Source: Pyronema omphalodes
Lineage: Eukaryota > Ascomycota > Pezizomycetes > Pezizales > Pyronemataceae
Assembly (NCBI GenBank): GCA_024516155.1
Contig: JAJJXM010000032.1
Location: forward strand, 496,001 to 560,000
Reading direction: 5' to 3'
Length of the DNA: 64,000 nucleotides
The position numbers and the translations under genes were made by a program. Numbering within the stretch: the first letter of the stretch is position 1; every line of letters starts with the position of its first letter. Under the pieces are notes generated by a model that did not search any database, was not told the origin of the DNA, and saw only the letters and a list, made by a program, of their open reading frames with translations. This document shows, in pieces, positions 1 through 11,200 of this stretch.

Positions 1-774
1 ACCTGGCCTGCTGAGGTTCTTAGGGATATGGTCCCTAAGGATACGAGTAGCAATTACAGCATGCGCGAGGATGGTGAGATCCGTGGAGTCGATGCAGGGG
101 CTTGGAGACGCAACCCCGTTTCTCCTCCTATGGGGCAACAGAGGGACCGGAATTCTCCCAGGACTGCAGTAAGGCCTGAGTCAAGAAGTCCTACTAAGGC
201 TGCATCCAGAACTACTTTAAGGACCCCTCCCAAGTCAGTCAGTCCTAAATATCGTTCCACCGCACGTATCGAGAAACGTACTTCAATCGAACGCGAACGT
301 AACGTTGGGTCTCCCAATAAATCAGCACAATCAGTCACTTCCCCCAAAGCCACTTATGAAGACAAACGCGATGAATCTCGTGATTCATATATTCCTCAAA
401 ACGAGTGCAACGAGGAGATTGATGATGAGATTATGGAGCTCTTCGAAGGAGAGATCCAGCATGAATGGAAGGATAACTACGTTACCGAGGACGAAAGGGA
501 TGATGTTGCACCGCTCGCAGACTGGATGCTGCCCGACGAGAGGGATGAGACCCCTCCCCCAAAGGCAGGTGACGCCCCTAAACTTTTTACTAGCAAGGCT
601 TCTCCCAAGGTTTCCGCCATGGCCAAGGTTGAAAAAAATAAGGTTACAAAGCGCAAGGTTGAGAAGCCCAAGCACCCAAGATACCCTAATATCTCCTGGG
701 ACGATGATAAGTGGCAAAGGGTTGATACTGCAAAGTCTACTGAAGCACCATCTAAATCCTACTATGGTATGTAA
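1..774 (+). CDS. Partial hypothetical protein, low-complexity C-terminal part
   Basis: The frame is already open at the left edge, so the true start may lie outside the window; the first ATG inside is at 28 and would give 248 residues. The product is very hydrophilic and rich in Ser, Pro, Lys and Arg, with recurring S-P motifs (SPTKA, SPKYR, SPKVS), an acidic stretch (EIDDEIMELFEGE, about residues 133-145) and a basic Lys-rich segment (KVEKNKVTKRKVEKPK, about residues 198-213). No catalytic domain, signal peptide or membrane segment is visible. The last codons overlap a GTATGT sequence at 767, a typical fungal splice donor, so the reading frame may continue in a later exon rather than stop at 772-774. 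I do not recognise the family; disordered regulatory or chromatin-type proteins look like this, but that is only an impression. Confidence 0.45.
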   Translation, partial: TWPAEVLRDMVPKDTSSNYSMREDGEIRGVDAGAWRRNPVSPPMGQQRDRNSPRTAVRPESRSPTKAASRTTLRTPPKSVSPKYRSTARIEKRTSIERERNVGSPNKSAQSVTSPKATYEDKRDESRDSYIPQNECNEEIDDEIMELFEGEIQHEWKDNYVTEDERDDVAPLADWMLPDERDETPPPKAGDAPKLFTSKASPKVSAMAKVEKNKVTKRKVEKPKHPRYPNISWDDDKWQRVDTAKSTEAPSKSYYGM

Positions 775-804
775 GCAAGCCGCTGATACCGTGAGGTCGA
801 TTGT

Positions 805-824
805 GGGGGGGGGGGGGGGGGGGG
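805..824. repeat. Homopolymer G tract (20 G)
   Basis: Uninterrupted run of 20 G just downstream of the first ORF. It is one of eight G or C tracts of 10 to 24 bases scattered through the window. Confidence 0.9.
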
Positions 825-1486
825 TTACATGGTTGTTTTTCCCACGCTCGAGGGGGTTTTTTTTGACTGCATAAAGGTCAAAGCCGTAAGTTGTGATGGC
901 AGCATCAGATACCAGAGTTCAAGAAATTGTTTGGGTCTATTGTGTTTTCTTTTTCATCGTGTCGTATCTATTATTTGTCTTCTGTCATACCATTTCATTT
1001 AGGCTTGAGCCCACGTGGGTAGACACGGATATATCGGCGATGAGATATCTTTTTTTTTCTTCAGCATGTTTTTTCTCCATCTAAAAGGGTACAACAGACA
1101 AACACCTATGTGTACATAAGCTATAGGTTGCTTAGAATTCTTGTCAAGCCGTTCCTATGTATGATATCACTAGAGTACATGGCAATACCTGCGGGTAGTA
1201 AATCTCATTTGATACCTCATACTCATTGAATTTTGCGAAAACCCTCTTTGAGAGCAGGATGTGCTTGGAGGGTCTAGTGTGGAGGGTTTTTCATGAGCTC
1301 GGAATCCAAAAAAAAGGTGTATCTGGGATAAACGGGTCAAGAGTAGAGGGGGCATGCAGACGCTGATAGGCCATGCATAATAGGTTTCAGCCCTACGTAG
1401 ATCATCTATGCAACAAAAATCATTCTGTCTCACCTTCTCTACGATAGTGGCCTAATTGAGCGCTCCAGCGGCGCTATGAAGCGGAG

Positions 1487-1501
1487 AAAAAATTTTAAAA
1501 A
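1487..1501 (-). terminator. RNA polymerase III terminator of tRNA-Leu
   Basis: Read on the minus strand, a run of five T (1501-1497) begins six bases past the tRNA 3' end, followed by a run of six T (1492-1487). Runs of four or more T end RNA polymerase III transcripts. Confidence 0.8.
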
Positions 1502-1507
1502 GAATGT

Positions 1508-1607
1508 TGACGGAAGTGGGACTTGAACCCACGCTCAGTTTCCCGAACCAGGAATCGATATTAAGGTAACCTTAACCTGGCGCCATAACCAACTCGGCCA
1601 TCCCGCC
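1508..1607 (-). tRNA. tL(AAG): tRNA-Leu(AAG) with a 16-base intron
   Basis: Read on the minus strand, the 100-base gene folds as a class II tRNA. The acceptor stem pairs GGCGGGA with TTCCGTC (two G-U pairs) and the discriminator is A. The D arm starts GGCC-GAG, the anticodon stem pairs CCAGG with CCTGG, the long variable arm has a four-pair stem, and the T arm is GTGGG-TTCAAGT-CCCAC. Between the two halves of the anticodon stem lie 23 bases: the 7-base loop with anticodon AAG (plus-strand 1571-1573) and a 16-base intron (1554-1569) after position 37. The intron contains CCTTAA, complementary to the TTAAGG at the anticodon, as expected for a pre-tRNA intron. The anticodon AAG (read with inosine) decodes CTT/CTC leucine codons. 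Internal A and B boxes are intact and a T-run terminator follows, so the gene looks functional. Confidence 0.96.
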
Positions 1608-1857
1608 TATTTATACTAATTGAAAAATAAAAGTAATATAAAATGTTAGTGTTCTTCTGGAATCGTTCCATCTGATGAATATTCACCGCCTGCGAAATAC
1701 TACAGCTGCAAAACGGCCATGCCTTCCCATCCTTCAATTCTCCACCATCCTTCACCATCCTCCACCGTACTCTACGTCCCTCATACATCGCACGACACAA
1801 CTCAACACCGAACCTTTGAACACCATCACAAATAAGCCTCGCCCCTTCCCCATCACA

Positions 1858-2073
1858 ATGAACTCCGCCTCTAGCGGCCTGCTCGTCACTTCACTCGCTC
1901 GTTTTTTACCCGCACCCAAAGTCACTCGCCGCCGATCACCGCGCCGACAAAGCTCCCCCTCCCGCCAAGTCCAACAAATCTCATCAACCCCTCACCTTGG
2001 GGCCCTTTACATTCCAAAGCTCTCGGTCACCCCGCTTCATCCCCGCCTGCGAAAAAAACCACGCACTGGCTGA
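1858..2073 (+). CDS. Possible short gene with mitochondrial-presequence-like N-terminus
   Basis: An ATG in a good fungal context (CCCCATCACAATGA) follows a C/A-rich leader typical of fungal 5' UTRs. The 71-residue frame is rich in Arg and Ser and has no acidic residues (MNSASSGLLVTSLARFLPAP, then TRRRSPRRQ), which is the character of a mitochondrial targeting presequence. The frame stops at 2071-2073, but a second frame open from about 1997 to 2218 continues with plausible coding character (PRFIPACEKNHAL, KKWIREKTL), so either a frameshift or an unseen intron could join them. I do not recognise the product. It may be a broken gene, a short real gene or chance. Confidence 0.3.
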   Translation: MNSASSGLLVTSLARFLPAPKVTRRRSPRRQSSPSRQVQQISSTPHLGALYIPKLSVTPLHPRLRKKPRTG

Positions 2074-5000
2074 AACCTTAATGCCGAGAGGAAAATTCGC
2101 TTCGAAAGGCTTGAAGAAGTGGATTCGAGAAAAAACTTTGCCTCACCGGCAAGTAGTGATGAATCATGATTCGGCCCGTGCGCTTGTACTTTCCGCTTAT
2201 GGGCCGAGTTCCCGTTAGAGGAGAGACAGAGAGGGGAGTCATGGCAAGTCACTGCGGGGTGAAGAGTCGATCGGCTTATGCTTTGCGGGGTTCAAAGGTC
2301 GATTCGACGGATCTCAGATTTGTGATTTCTCCGACGGACCTACGGAGGATTATAGGAGGGCTGTGGAGGTCCTTATGACCCGATACATAGTTGCGGCCTG
2401 TGACCGGGCTAAACCGGTCCTCGACGGGCTGCGGCGAACTCCTTGGTTGTGTTTCTACGGTAATGGTTTTGGTGCCATTCGGTATCCTTCTCTTCCATTT
2501 GGCTCTCTACGGCGTGCGGTGAGGGATGGAATGTTGACTGTAGGAGCTATCCCCGCTACTCTAGACACGCCGGTGACGATAGCCTCCTTGTATCAACTTT
2601 TGTCGAATCTTTATCGAACTTATCGGATCTTGTCAAGCTACGGAACGCTTCCGAGTCCGACCTGGCTTCTAGCGGGAGTGATCGACACCATAAGTGCGGG
2701 TAGCGGGGATCGAGATGGAAACGCCGATATCGTTGCTGCCTCCTCTGTACCCCTCCGGTTCAAAATGGCCGCGCAGCTATCCTTCGAGATGTACTGATGA
2801 TAGTGTGAAATCTCGATCAGTGCCAAGAGCTAACGACGCCCTGTTACGACAGATTCACGATGACACTTCGCACTTCGCACACTCTGTTCCCAGTTACGTC
2901 AACGACAAAAGGACCCTGACGCTAAATACTCCCGAAGGTTCACGAGATCGATGAACGATGGAGACGAAGCTGCCACGAAGCGGGTGGGTGATGAATTTTA
3001 CTGATGCACTCGATGGTTCCATGGTTGGTTTATCTATCCAGCAAGAAAAACCTGTTGGAATACCAATTTACAAGAAAGATCCAATAACCGCCCATCGGTG
3101 GTCTCGATGGGCAATATGAACTGATGATACTTGGCGTCGTTCACTGTGGCCCGTAGCTCTGGAAGATACAGTACTCAACCTTAACGCTGTATCTATCTGC
3201 TGACAAGAAAAAACTCTTGTAACGCCCATGACAATCATAGCACATCACAAATGATACATACACACATCAGGCGTACCGCGGTCCGATCATCATCCATCAC
3301 ATTTATTCTCATCTGTAGGACTTCCCCCGCCGCCATCATCCGGACGAAAATTTCCAGATGGAGCTCTCCGCAATTCAACCCATGTTATATCTACAGCAGA
3401 ACCATACAAACTGCATCTCTGGAGTCATGAGCTGCAGCTTTGAGGCGTAGATAGTAACCCCGGATTTTTGGTACGATGATGCCATCGTACCTGACTGAGC
3501 CGCGCGGCTGCTGCGGTGCGGCGGGGCTGTGCGGGTAGGCGAGTTTGCAAGGTAGAAGCACAACCAAAAGTCTGCAGAAGAGAATCGAGATCGCCCGGGA
3601 GCTATCGAAGCGCTTTGTTTCGCTATCGATTACCGTGTTCTGCTGAGATATTTTTCCGAAAAAGACCAAATTACGAAATATTTCGATGGTATTCTGAAAA
3701 GAGGAGGTTTTACAATTATGCTCGACATGTCACCATGATAAAGTTCCGGAGTTCCCAAGCTAGAGCCTAGCGAGCAACACGACCCCGCAGAATGACGAAA
3801 TGACGAAATGGAAGCTGCAAATACAGTCACCTCAAATCTCAGGCTCCGGTAGCTTTACTTTATCCAGACTCTAATGGTTCGTGACCAATTTCGTTCCTGG
3901 AGAACACGGTGCCCAAGTGTAAGACATGTGCCTTACCCTAGAGAGTTTATATGCCTCTAGTTTTTAGAGCATCAAACTTCATCTATATCGCCGTCATCAT
4001 ACTCGTCTACGAGGCTACGGAACTTTGTTGCTGATACCCGGCACAACTGTCATCGCGAACCACATTATACTCTACCCTTCATGGCTAGTAAGCAGGGCAT
4101 CATCGACATGTGGTTCTTGCGGTTGTTTTAGTTCGCAAGGTCGATCACGTTATTGAAGATCCTCGTACAACGAGAAAGGATATGGGACGTCACTTTGGTC
4201 ACTGTGGGCCTCTGATTGGTGGATTGCGGTGGTCGTCACACCGCTTTACTACCGACCAGGAGCCCAGGAAGCTGGTTGTTATCGCTAAAAGAGCCCCGCG
4301 AATGTAAGAGGCTACGGGGAGTATTTTCGCCGCGGGCGTTTGAAATTTTTTTACCTGAGATTCAGGCACCTGGAAGGACCGAACTATGTGTTTATGGTTG
4401 GATTATGCGAACGATATATACAGCTTCCCCGCACCTATTCACCAGGTCGTGAACTAGTGTATGTAGTTATCGTATTTTTGAAGGCTCCATCATCAAAGTC
4501 AGTCCAACGTCAACCGCTACCACGTCGGTTACAATGACCTCCACAAAGTTACACAAAGGAAGCATCATTCCGACGACGTGTACTATACTCTGTGCACTTC
4601 AACAAAGGGCGCCTGACGGGGTGGTGACTGACAAATTCACACATTTTAACAGTCGGTAGATTCCTTTTGCAGCGAGAAAACAGCCGGTGTAACCAGCATC
4701 CAGCAGCCAGCATTTTTCAGGCGGAAACGTTCTGCATTCCCTTTCCCCTCCTTAGGCATGCCAAGAAACAAAGCAAGATAGCTCCTCTCCCTCCTCTAGT
4801 TAACGTGCGGAGTAAAAGTTTAAACTTTTCTCTTTTCCCCGCTCCGTAGTCTGGGGTTTGGGATGAGCTTGCTGCTTGCTGATTGCTGATTGCTGCTGTA
4901 TAACGGTGTTGCAGAGTGGATGAAACATCCGAGAGATTTGCCTAGATATGCCGCCATAATCTAGACCGATAGTGCCCTTCTCAAGGTGCAAGAATCGAGA

Positions 5001-5194
5001 CAAACCTCTCTACGCGAAAGGACTTGAATGTAAACACTAGTGATATGTACAGCAAGGCCACAACCAGTTAACGAATACACTAGACATGGCTTATCTAGGC
5101 CATGGTGCACCATGGCAATTAAAAACAATGCAATGGCAGAATGAAGAAACACTACAATTTATCCCGAGATATTTTTCATATAACCCACATATGA

Positions 5195-5230
5195 TTGTGG
5201 TTGTGGTTGTGGTTGTGGTTGTGGTTGTGG
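5195..5230. repeat. (TTGTGG)6 microsatellite
   Basis: Six uninterrupted copies of a hexanucleotide. It creates spurious Val/Val or Trp/Leu repeat frames on the plus strand. Confidence 0.9.
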
Positions 5231-6241
5231 CCCTGTGTCTTATCAGGCAGTCACAATCTCTTTTGGCGGTTGTATTGTCATTCTGCATGCATAACAGATG
5301 AATACATAATGTCATTACATATATCCGTACTTAACATGTATATATACCACCATATCACCATATCACCCGTTATATTGAAAAGTCATTCATCCCCTTGTCT
5401 CTCCTCGCCTCGCGTAGGGGCCTGCCTGTATTGAGAAGGACGGCCATCGGTTTACTCGTTTAGGTACTAATGCATAACTCGGAAGGCAGAAGGTGGAATT
5501 AAAGGCGCAGTTGCGCGGAGTCCAGATGCCAGATGCTAAACTGTTTCTTTATGTGCTGTCTGCAGCCGGCGATGGTTGGATATGGTGGGTTAAAAATCGG
5601 AGTTTAGGTGTGGGAAACTTGATTAATTGCATGAACTATGAAATGCGAAAGAGCGAGGAAATTGGGGTTCATGAATAAGGGGATGTTCTGAAATACATAT
5701 ATCGCGTACGATAAAAGGATGTTGTGAAGAGATGATGGAATATTCCATATCATGGATATAGAAAACTTCATGCGCAAGAAGGTAAAGAAAATAAAGAAAA
5801 TAAAGAAACACAGAAATCAAAATACATGATTTCATATCGCTGAGATTATACAACATAATACAACACAATACACAACACGGAATAAGGGGAACAAAAGTCA
5901 TGCGAAGCCACAAGCTACAGCATCATTAACCAAATGCCGAAAAAGAAATGCACATCCCATATGCGGAAGATTACTTATACATCATAGAAGTTCGGAGAAG
6001 TACATAGAAGTTCTGTGAAGTTCTGTGACGCCTTGGGGGTTAAATCCGTTGATATTAATATTCGGCTTGTTGATATTACGGTGTTGATCTGCGGATATAG
6101 TATGTACTGGATTCAGGAATGGAAGGTGCGCAAAGGGGGAGGAACTATGCAAATCAAACTTATTAAAGCCAAACAAAAACACAAAAAACAAAAACAAAGG
6201 CAAAGGAAAAGGAAAACACATCGAAATTCAAGACCAGAGTA

Positions 6242-6294
6242 GGTTTTGAACAGCCTGTCATGGTGACAATTATTATATACTACCAGCTCAGCTA
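6242..6294 (-). other. tRNA-like RNA polymerase III promoter remnant
   Basis: On the minus strand TAGCTGAGCTGG (plus 6283-6294) fits the A box consensus TRGYNNANNNGG perfectly, and GTTCAAAACC (plus 6242-6251) fits the B box core GWTCRANNC, with about 30 bases between them as in a tRNA gene. The surrounding sequence does not fold: the T stem has only two of five pairs and the acceptor halves do not pair. It could be a decayed tRNA, the head of a SINE, or chance. Confidence 0.25.
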
Positions 6295-8024
6295 TCGTAT
6301 AGTACTATAGTACGGATTTTGATGTCCTACCGATTGATTGAGGATATATACTCCAAAGTTTGAATCAGTGAGCTAGTGAGTCTATAAACGACGCTTTTTT
6401 ATTAAAAACAAAAAAAAAGAAAGAAAAAAAGATGGTTCTGGGTATATAAAGGGAAAAAGTAAGGAAAGGAAGTAAAGAATTTACGAGAAAATGATGTAAA
6501 GGAAAGTTTATCACAAGTTGGGTTAAGATAATTGACGATTGTTGACTGTCAGTTGTTAACTGTTAACTATTAACTCTTTACCTAATATGGGTATTATAAC
6601 AATAACGATTTTAATACTTTGTATTCTGTATATCATGTAACCTGACCTGAGTTAATCTGAATGTGATGATATGGTAGCCAAAACAGCGAGAATACCGAGA
6701 ATACCCAGAATTATAGACAGCCCAAACATCCCAAACTCCCGAGCTGTTAAACAACATTCACCAACATCCTCCAACGTCTATCAACGTCTATCGAAATTCC
6801 CCAACATTTACCAACAGAAGGAAGGAGATTCAACACCATATCATATCATATCGTATCATTGAGTAGCCCCTAGCGCCCAACTCCCTCCTTCCCCTCTTCC
6901 GCGCCCGGCATAATCGTATCTCGCCTAAATTTCCACTAGTTAATGCAATGTAAAGCGGGGAAACTTTTTCTTTCTTCTTTCTTCTTTTTCTTTTTGTGAT
7001 GCGGGATAAACCGCACATCATTGACGTTTCAACTTTCTTGCAATGTAGAGTTAAGAGCTTCCTACTGTTGATTCTTGGCCTACATTTCAATTTGAAGACT
7101 TGATACTTGGCCTGCTTTTGATTTATTTCCTAATTCAAGGTTATTGCTTATAGATTTAACTCGGCAGCAGTCAGGATGAAAGATATGGAGGTAAAAGAAG
7201 TTTTTATATATCATTTTGTCATATGTGGAGATGTTTCTTGGAAGATTGAGTGGTTTTGGGGGGTTTGGAATGATGGGGTTAAGGGGTGAAGAATAGATCT
7301 TATATACACGATACTTACTTCTGTAACGCTTGTTTTTTTTTTGTACATTTTTATATGACCCGCAAGTTTTAAGTTACCCTCAGTATCAATGGGGGCTGCG
7401 AGTGCCATTGCTTTTGGTGTGTATTACTTCTCATATGTATGGTGAATACTGGATATGTAAAAGTTTCAGAAAGTTTTGTATAGTGCGCAGTTGAAGAGAG
7501 ATGAAGGAGGGAAAGGGAAAAAGGTAGAGATAGGCAAAACAAGGGAAATGATAGATTGGTGGATAGATGGATTAATAGATAACCTTAGATAGCCGAGGTG
7601 CCTGACTGCTATTTTGCTCCCTGTTTGGGGTAGCCGGAGGGAGCTGTTGGAAGAAGGAATATTACCTTCGTGATTTTGGAACCAAGTTATGATAGTGTAG
7701 TGTATCTCAATCCCAATTTTATTGTTTTCTCTTAATCCCGTTTTATTTCTACTCTTTATATTTACTTTCAATTATTTTCGTTTATTTGTTTACTTTAACT
7801 ATTCCAATTATCACCATCATTTTCCCCCTATCGATGCAATGTCTAATAACTAATCCAAAATTCCAATCCCAACTACTCGCACGTCCATACGGTTAAAACG
7901 GGTCCATAGGGTCCATAACCGCATTAAGAAACCGAGTTATATATACTTCTAGTTCTAGAGTATATAGATTAGATGCATTTCATATGTCGTGCATAGCGGG
8001 GGGCGGGAAGGTCCCTAGATTGAT

Positions 8025-8276
8025 ATGGCCGCTAGTGCGACTGCGGCTACCCAACCTCCCCGACGCCGCCCTTGGGAAGTTCTGGAGGCCGCGTCCCCTT
8101 TCATCCCCCGCCATCTCTACCCATCCCCCATCCCCACCACCACCCCTCCCCCCAACCCAACCCAACCCAACCAAATCCATCCCGCCTCCCCCACGACCAC
8201 ACGGCCACACGATCATACTCGCAGTAGTGCAGATACACAGGACAGCTCATCGCACATCAACAAAATCACTCAATAG
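8025..8276 (+). CDS. Doubtful small Pro/Thr-rich ORF
   Basis: An ATG at 8025 opens an 83-residue frame with a plausible N-terminus (MAASATAATQPPRRRPWEVL) followed by a Pro/Thr/His-rich low-complexity tail. The local base composition is clearly more C-rich than the flanks. There is no recognised domain, no signal peptide and no visible intron. The overlapping frame at 7984-8304 is also open, so much of the openness comes from C-rich simple sequence. Confidence 0.2.
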   Translation: MAASATAATQPPRRRPWEVLEAASPFIPRHLYPSPIPTTTPPPNPTQPNQIHPASPTTTRPHDHTRSSADTQDSSSHINKITQ

Positions 8277-11200
8277 AGTAATGCGAACTGTAACTCTTAA
8301 GTAGTATAATTTCTATATACAGAACTGTGCACGGACGAACAAGATTTGAAGGAAGTGTTAAAGTTAGTTGATGGAATCATCATCGTATGATTGCATAAGT
8401 CCCAAAAGCATAAAACCATAAATGGAAGGCATGGCGAACCATTGGATAGCTTAAGGATATGGCGGGACTTGGGAAAGTATGTATGTACAGGAGACCAGAA
8501 CTATTGTGGAGGGGGGGACCAATGTATTATGTAGAGAAAGATTGGGAAGTCGTCACGAACTCCGAAGTCCGGTGATGCAGAGAACCTATATAGGAACATG
8601 TAAGGAATAACACCAGATATGACTCCAGATGTACCACAACAACACCACAGCTCTAAATCTAGAGTAACTCCAAGAGGCTTAAACTAAGATTTAACCTATG
8701 ATGGCAGTAGTTTGGAGAGATGAGCTGTTCATCCGGTTCTTTAGTCATATGGAAACTAGGCTTAGTACCCGTATCCGCGACTGAGCTGTCGAAGAGTAGA
8801 TGAGCTGTTCCCGTCCCGTAGAACCGAATAGCAAATAATAGACGAATAAGCCGGGAAAGGCCCCGTCGGGCTGTATTCGCCGGCTGCTAAAGGCTGGGAC
8901 TGGTTAACAGTCACCACCATCGGTATTCAAAGGTTGTCAACGCCCGCCACGGTCTGCCAGCGAGCCTTTCCGGGACTCCCCCGGGAACGGCATATACAAA
9001 ATACCAACGCTCGGCGAAGGGCCCTCAAAAGGAATGCCAGAGGAAAGGCCAAGACACCCGGTGACTTTCATGTCCGTGTCTCCGTCTCTTTCGTCGGAAG
9101 TGTGCCCTTGTCGTTTTGTCGGAGGTCCACAACCAACTCCGAACTTCCACCGGGACCACACATACCCCACCTTCCTCCATAGAAGGTTCCGTGGCGATCT
9201 ATCGGCCCACCGAACGCATAAAGGTACCGGAGCCCTTATCAACCCCGCACGGAGTTTTGCGTTGCTTAGTTTTCGTATCTGTTTGATCTTCGAGTCTCTT
9301 TGGTGTCCCTTGAATGTGAATTCTATCATAGCCCACCCGTTCGTCCATATCGCCTATGACCCTCGTTCATCCCATCTTTTTCAAATGCCACTCACACAAA
9401 TCCATTTGCTCTCAAGCGGCCAGCAGCCTTGCAGGATTTTGAACACAATTTTCGCCCGGTAGACATAGTGGACGTACCGAGTTGTTGTACAAACTGACGA
9501 CCATACAGAGCAGCCTGGTGACCTCTCGGAGCCTTATTTTCTAGGATACTAAGTTCTGACGCTGAGCTGCAAGGTGACGTTTACTCATTGATGAATTCGT
9601 GGATCCAGGACTCTTATTTGAGAGGTGTGATCGTCAAACTTGGTGGTGGTATCGTAGCAGGCTTTGATACTGGAATGAACTCATGGTACGAGGTGTGTTG
9701 GACGCAGGAGCTGGTGTCTGAGATGCCAGATATTGACCCGTTAAGGCTCGATAAGCTTCCATAAGCTCTCCTATGGACCCGGGAGGTCCCTTCAGGTTCC
9801 TCCAGTTCACAGCTTCTTCTTCTGCTTCTGGGCATATTGAGTCAATTTACTTCAAATTCATAGGTCCCCTGCTGCACACCCAGCTTAGCCTAACTCTGTT
9901 TCCGGAGATCGATAGGCTCCCAGACTCTGTTCCCATAGTTAGACTCGGGCTCTGACGAATTTCCATACTCATTCCGGATTCGTTTGCGCATGACATGTGG
10001 CTTTCGTCTTGCAGCCTCGTCTTTGATACACAACACAAGGGTGGCAAAAAGTGCTAAAGAGCGGTCGGACGTTCTAAGTGAGTGCTGACAGCGGTTGCTG
10101 ACGATGACGATGGTGACGATGATGCTGCTGACATATGACATACCTTGGTCTGAGTGCCCTTTCAACTCCCGATATATCCACAACATAGACGCCCATGGAA
10201 CTTGTGGATCCTTCGTACCTTAGTACTTTGGAGCTGTCTTGAGAATGTCGGATGTTGTCGACTTGAAGCTAAAGCTGTATCTATTCCTCAGTTCGAAAGT
10301 TCCTCGCAGTACGCAGCTCCTAATGCAGGGGAAGATTGTCGGATTATCGTACCTCGAAGGCCGGGTGGATCCACTCAGTGGCACTCACAGATGGGGAGTG
10401 GGGTTTGTCCATGATCTATAAACCTCCGAAGGGCTCGCTAAGTTGATCGAAAACCCCTAGATAGATACCCCGAAGTTGATATCTAAAGATAGATATATCA
10501 TTCACCGGGTCGGCGATGGTGGATAACCCGGGGATTCCACGATAGTCGTCTGGTGTATCGATGAGCTGTGGCGCTAGCTAGAGTTGTTTACGAAGTGCTT
10601 CCCCGCAAACGGCTGAAGTAGCACAGCGGCCGACGGGGTTGCTTACTAGCCACCACCGCCACCCGCTTCCACCGTCCTCCTCCACCGTGGTTCAGTCATC
10701 CAGTCCAGTCAGCCAGTCAGCCACTGAGTCAGCCAGTCAGCTCGTGACCTAGCAACGCCCAGTCAACTTCTGAACCCAAAGACATCCACAACCAACGTCG
10801 TCATCGATTCAACTGTCTCCGACACGGTACGACAAGACAAAGCTGACAACGCCCCGACGTCCCACAAGCACAAGATAGATCCTTCCTAGGCGCAAGGGGG
10901 TTGCCATGCCATGCCAGTTGGACCCTTATCTTCTCAAGCATTTTCCCGTGGCACGCTTTGCATAAAAATTTCTTCATGCTTGAACGAACGGAAGGGAACT
11001 GAATCCTCACCAACCAAACGTCGACATCTCTTGTTCCATCTCAAGAATCCAGCGTCTCTCTGTGTACCATTCCTAAATCAGTAAGCACAGACGGAGTTCT
11101 CAACATCCCCAGTCAAACTAGGGCCACTTCTGTTGACTGCCGCTAGCTACGTTCTTGAACGACGCTGGGCGATGTTCACATCCGGTTGGTTGGATGAGTT

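Larger units (their letters stand above)
775..1507. other. Intergenic stretch, no gene seen
   Basis: No convincing coding sequence. It holds a run of 20 G at 805-824, T-rich patches around 857-864 and 1050-1078, and on its right side the A runs at 1487-1492 and 1497-1501 that serve as T-run terminators for the minus-strand tRNA. Confidence 0.6.
2219..8024. other. Long stretch without a recognisable gene
   Basis: Both strands carry only short overlapping frames with no recognisable domain. An open frame at 2363-2797 has no family resemblance that I can see. Local features: a TTGTGG hexanucleotide repeat at 5195-5230, A/G-rich stretches at 5780-5810 and 6170-6210, a tRNA-like A/B box pair near 6242-6294, a T/C-rich patch near 6968-6995. 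Confidence 0.5.

Noticed and set aside
5086..5315. Frames with poly-Val, Trp/Leu or poly-Thr runs
   Set aside because: Produced on both strands by the TTGTGG repeat.
9600..10421. Coding-like fragments with several stops
   Set aside because: One frame reads as a protein over short stretches but has many stops, and no family motif was recognised.
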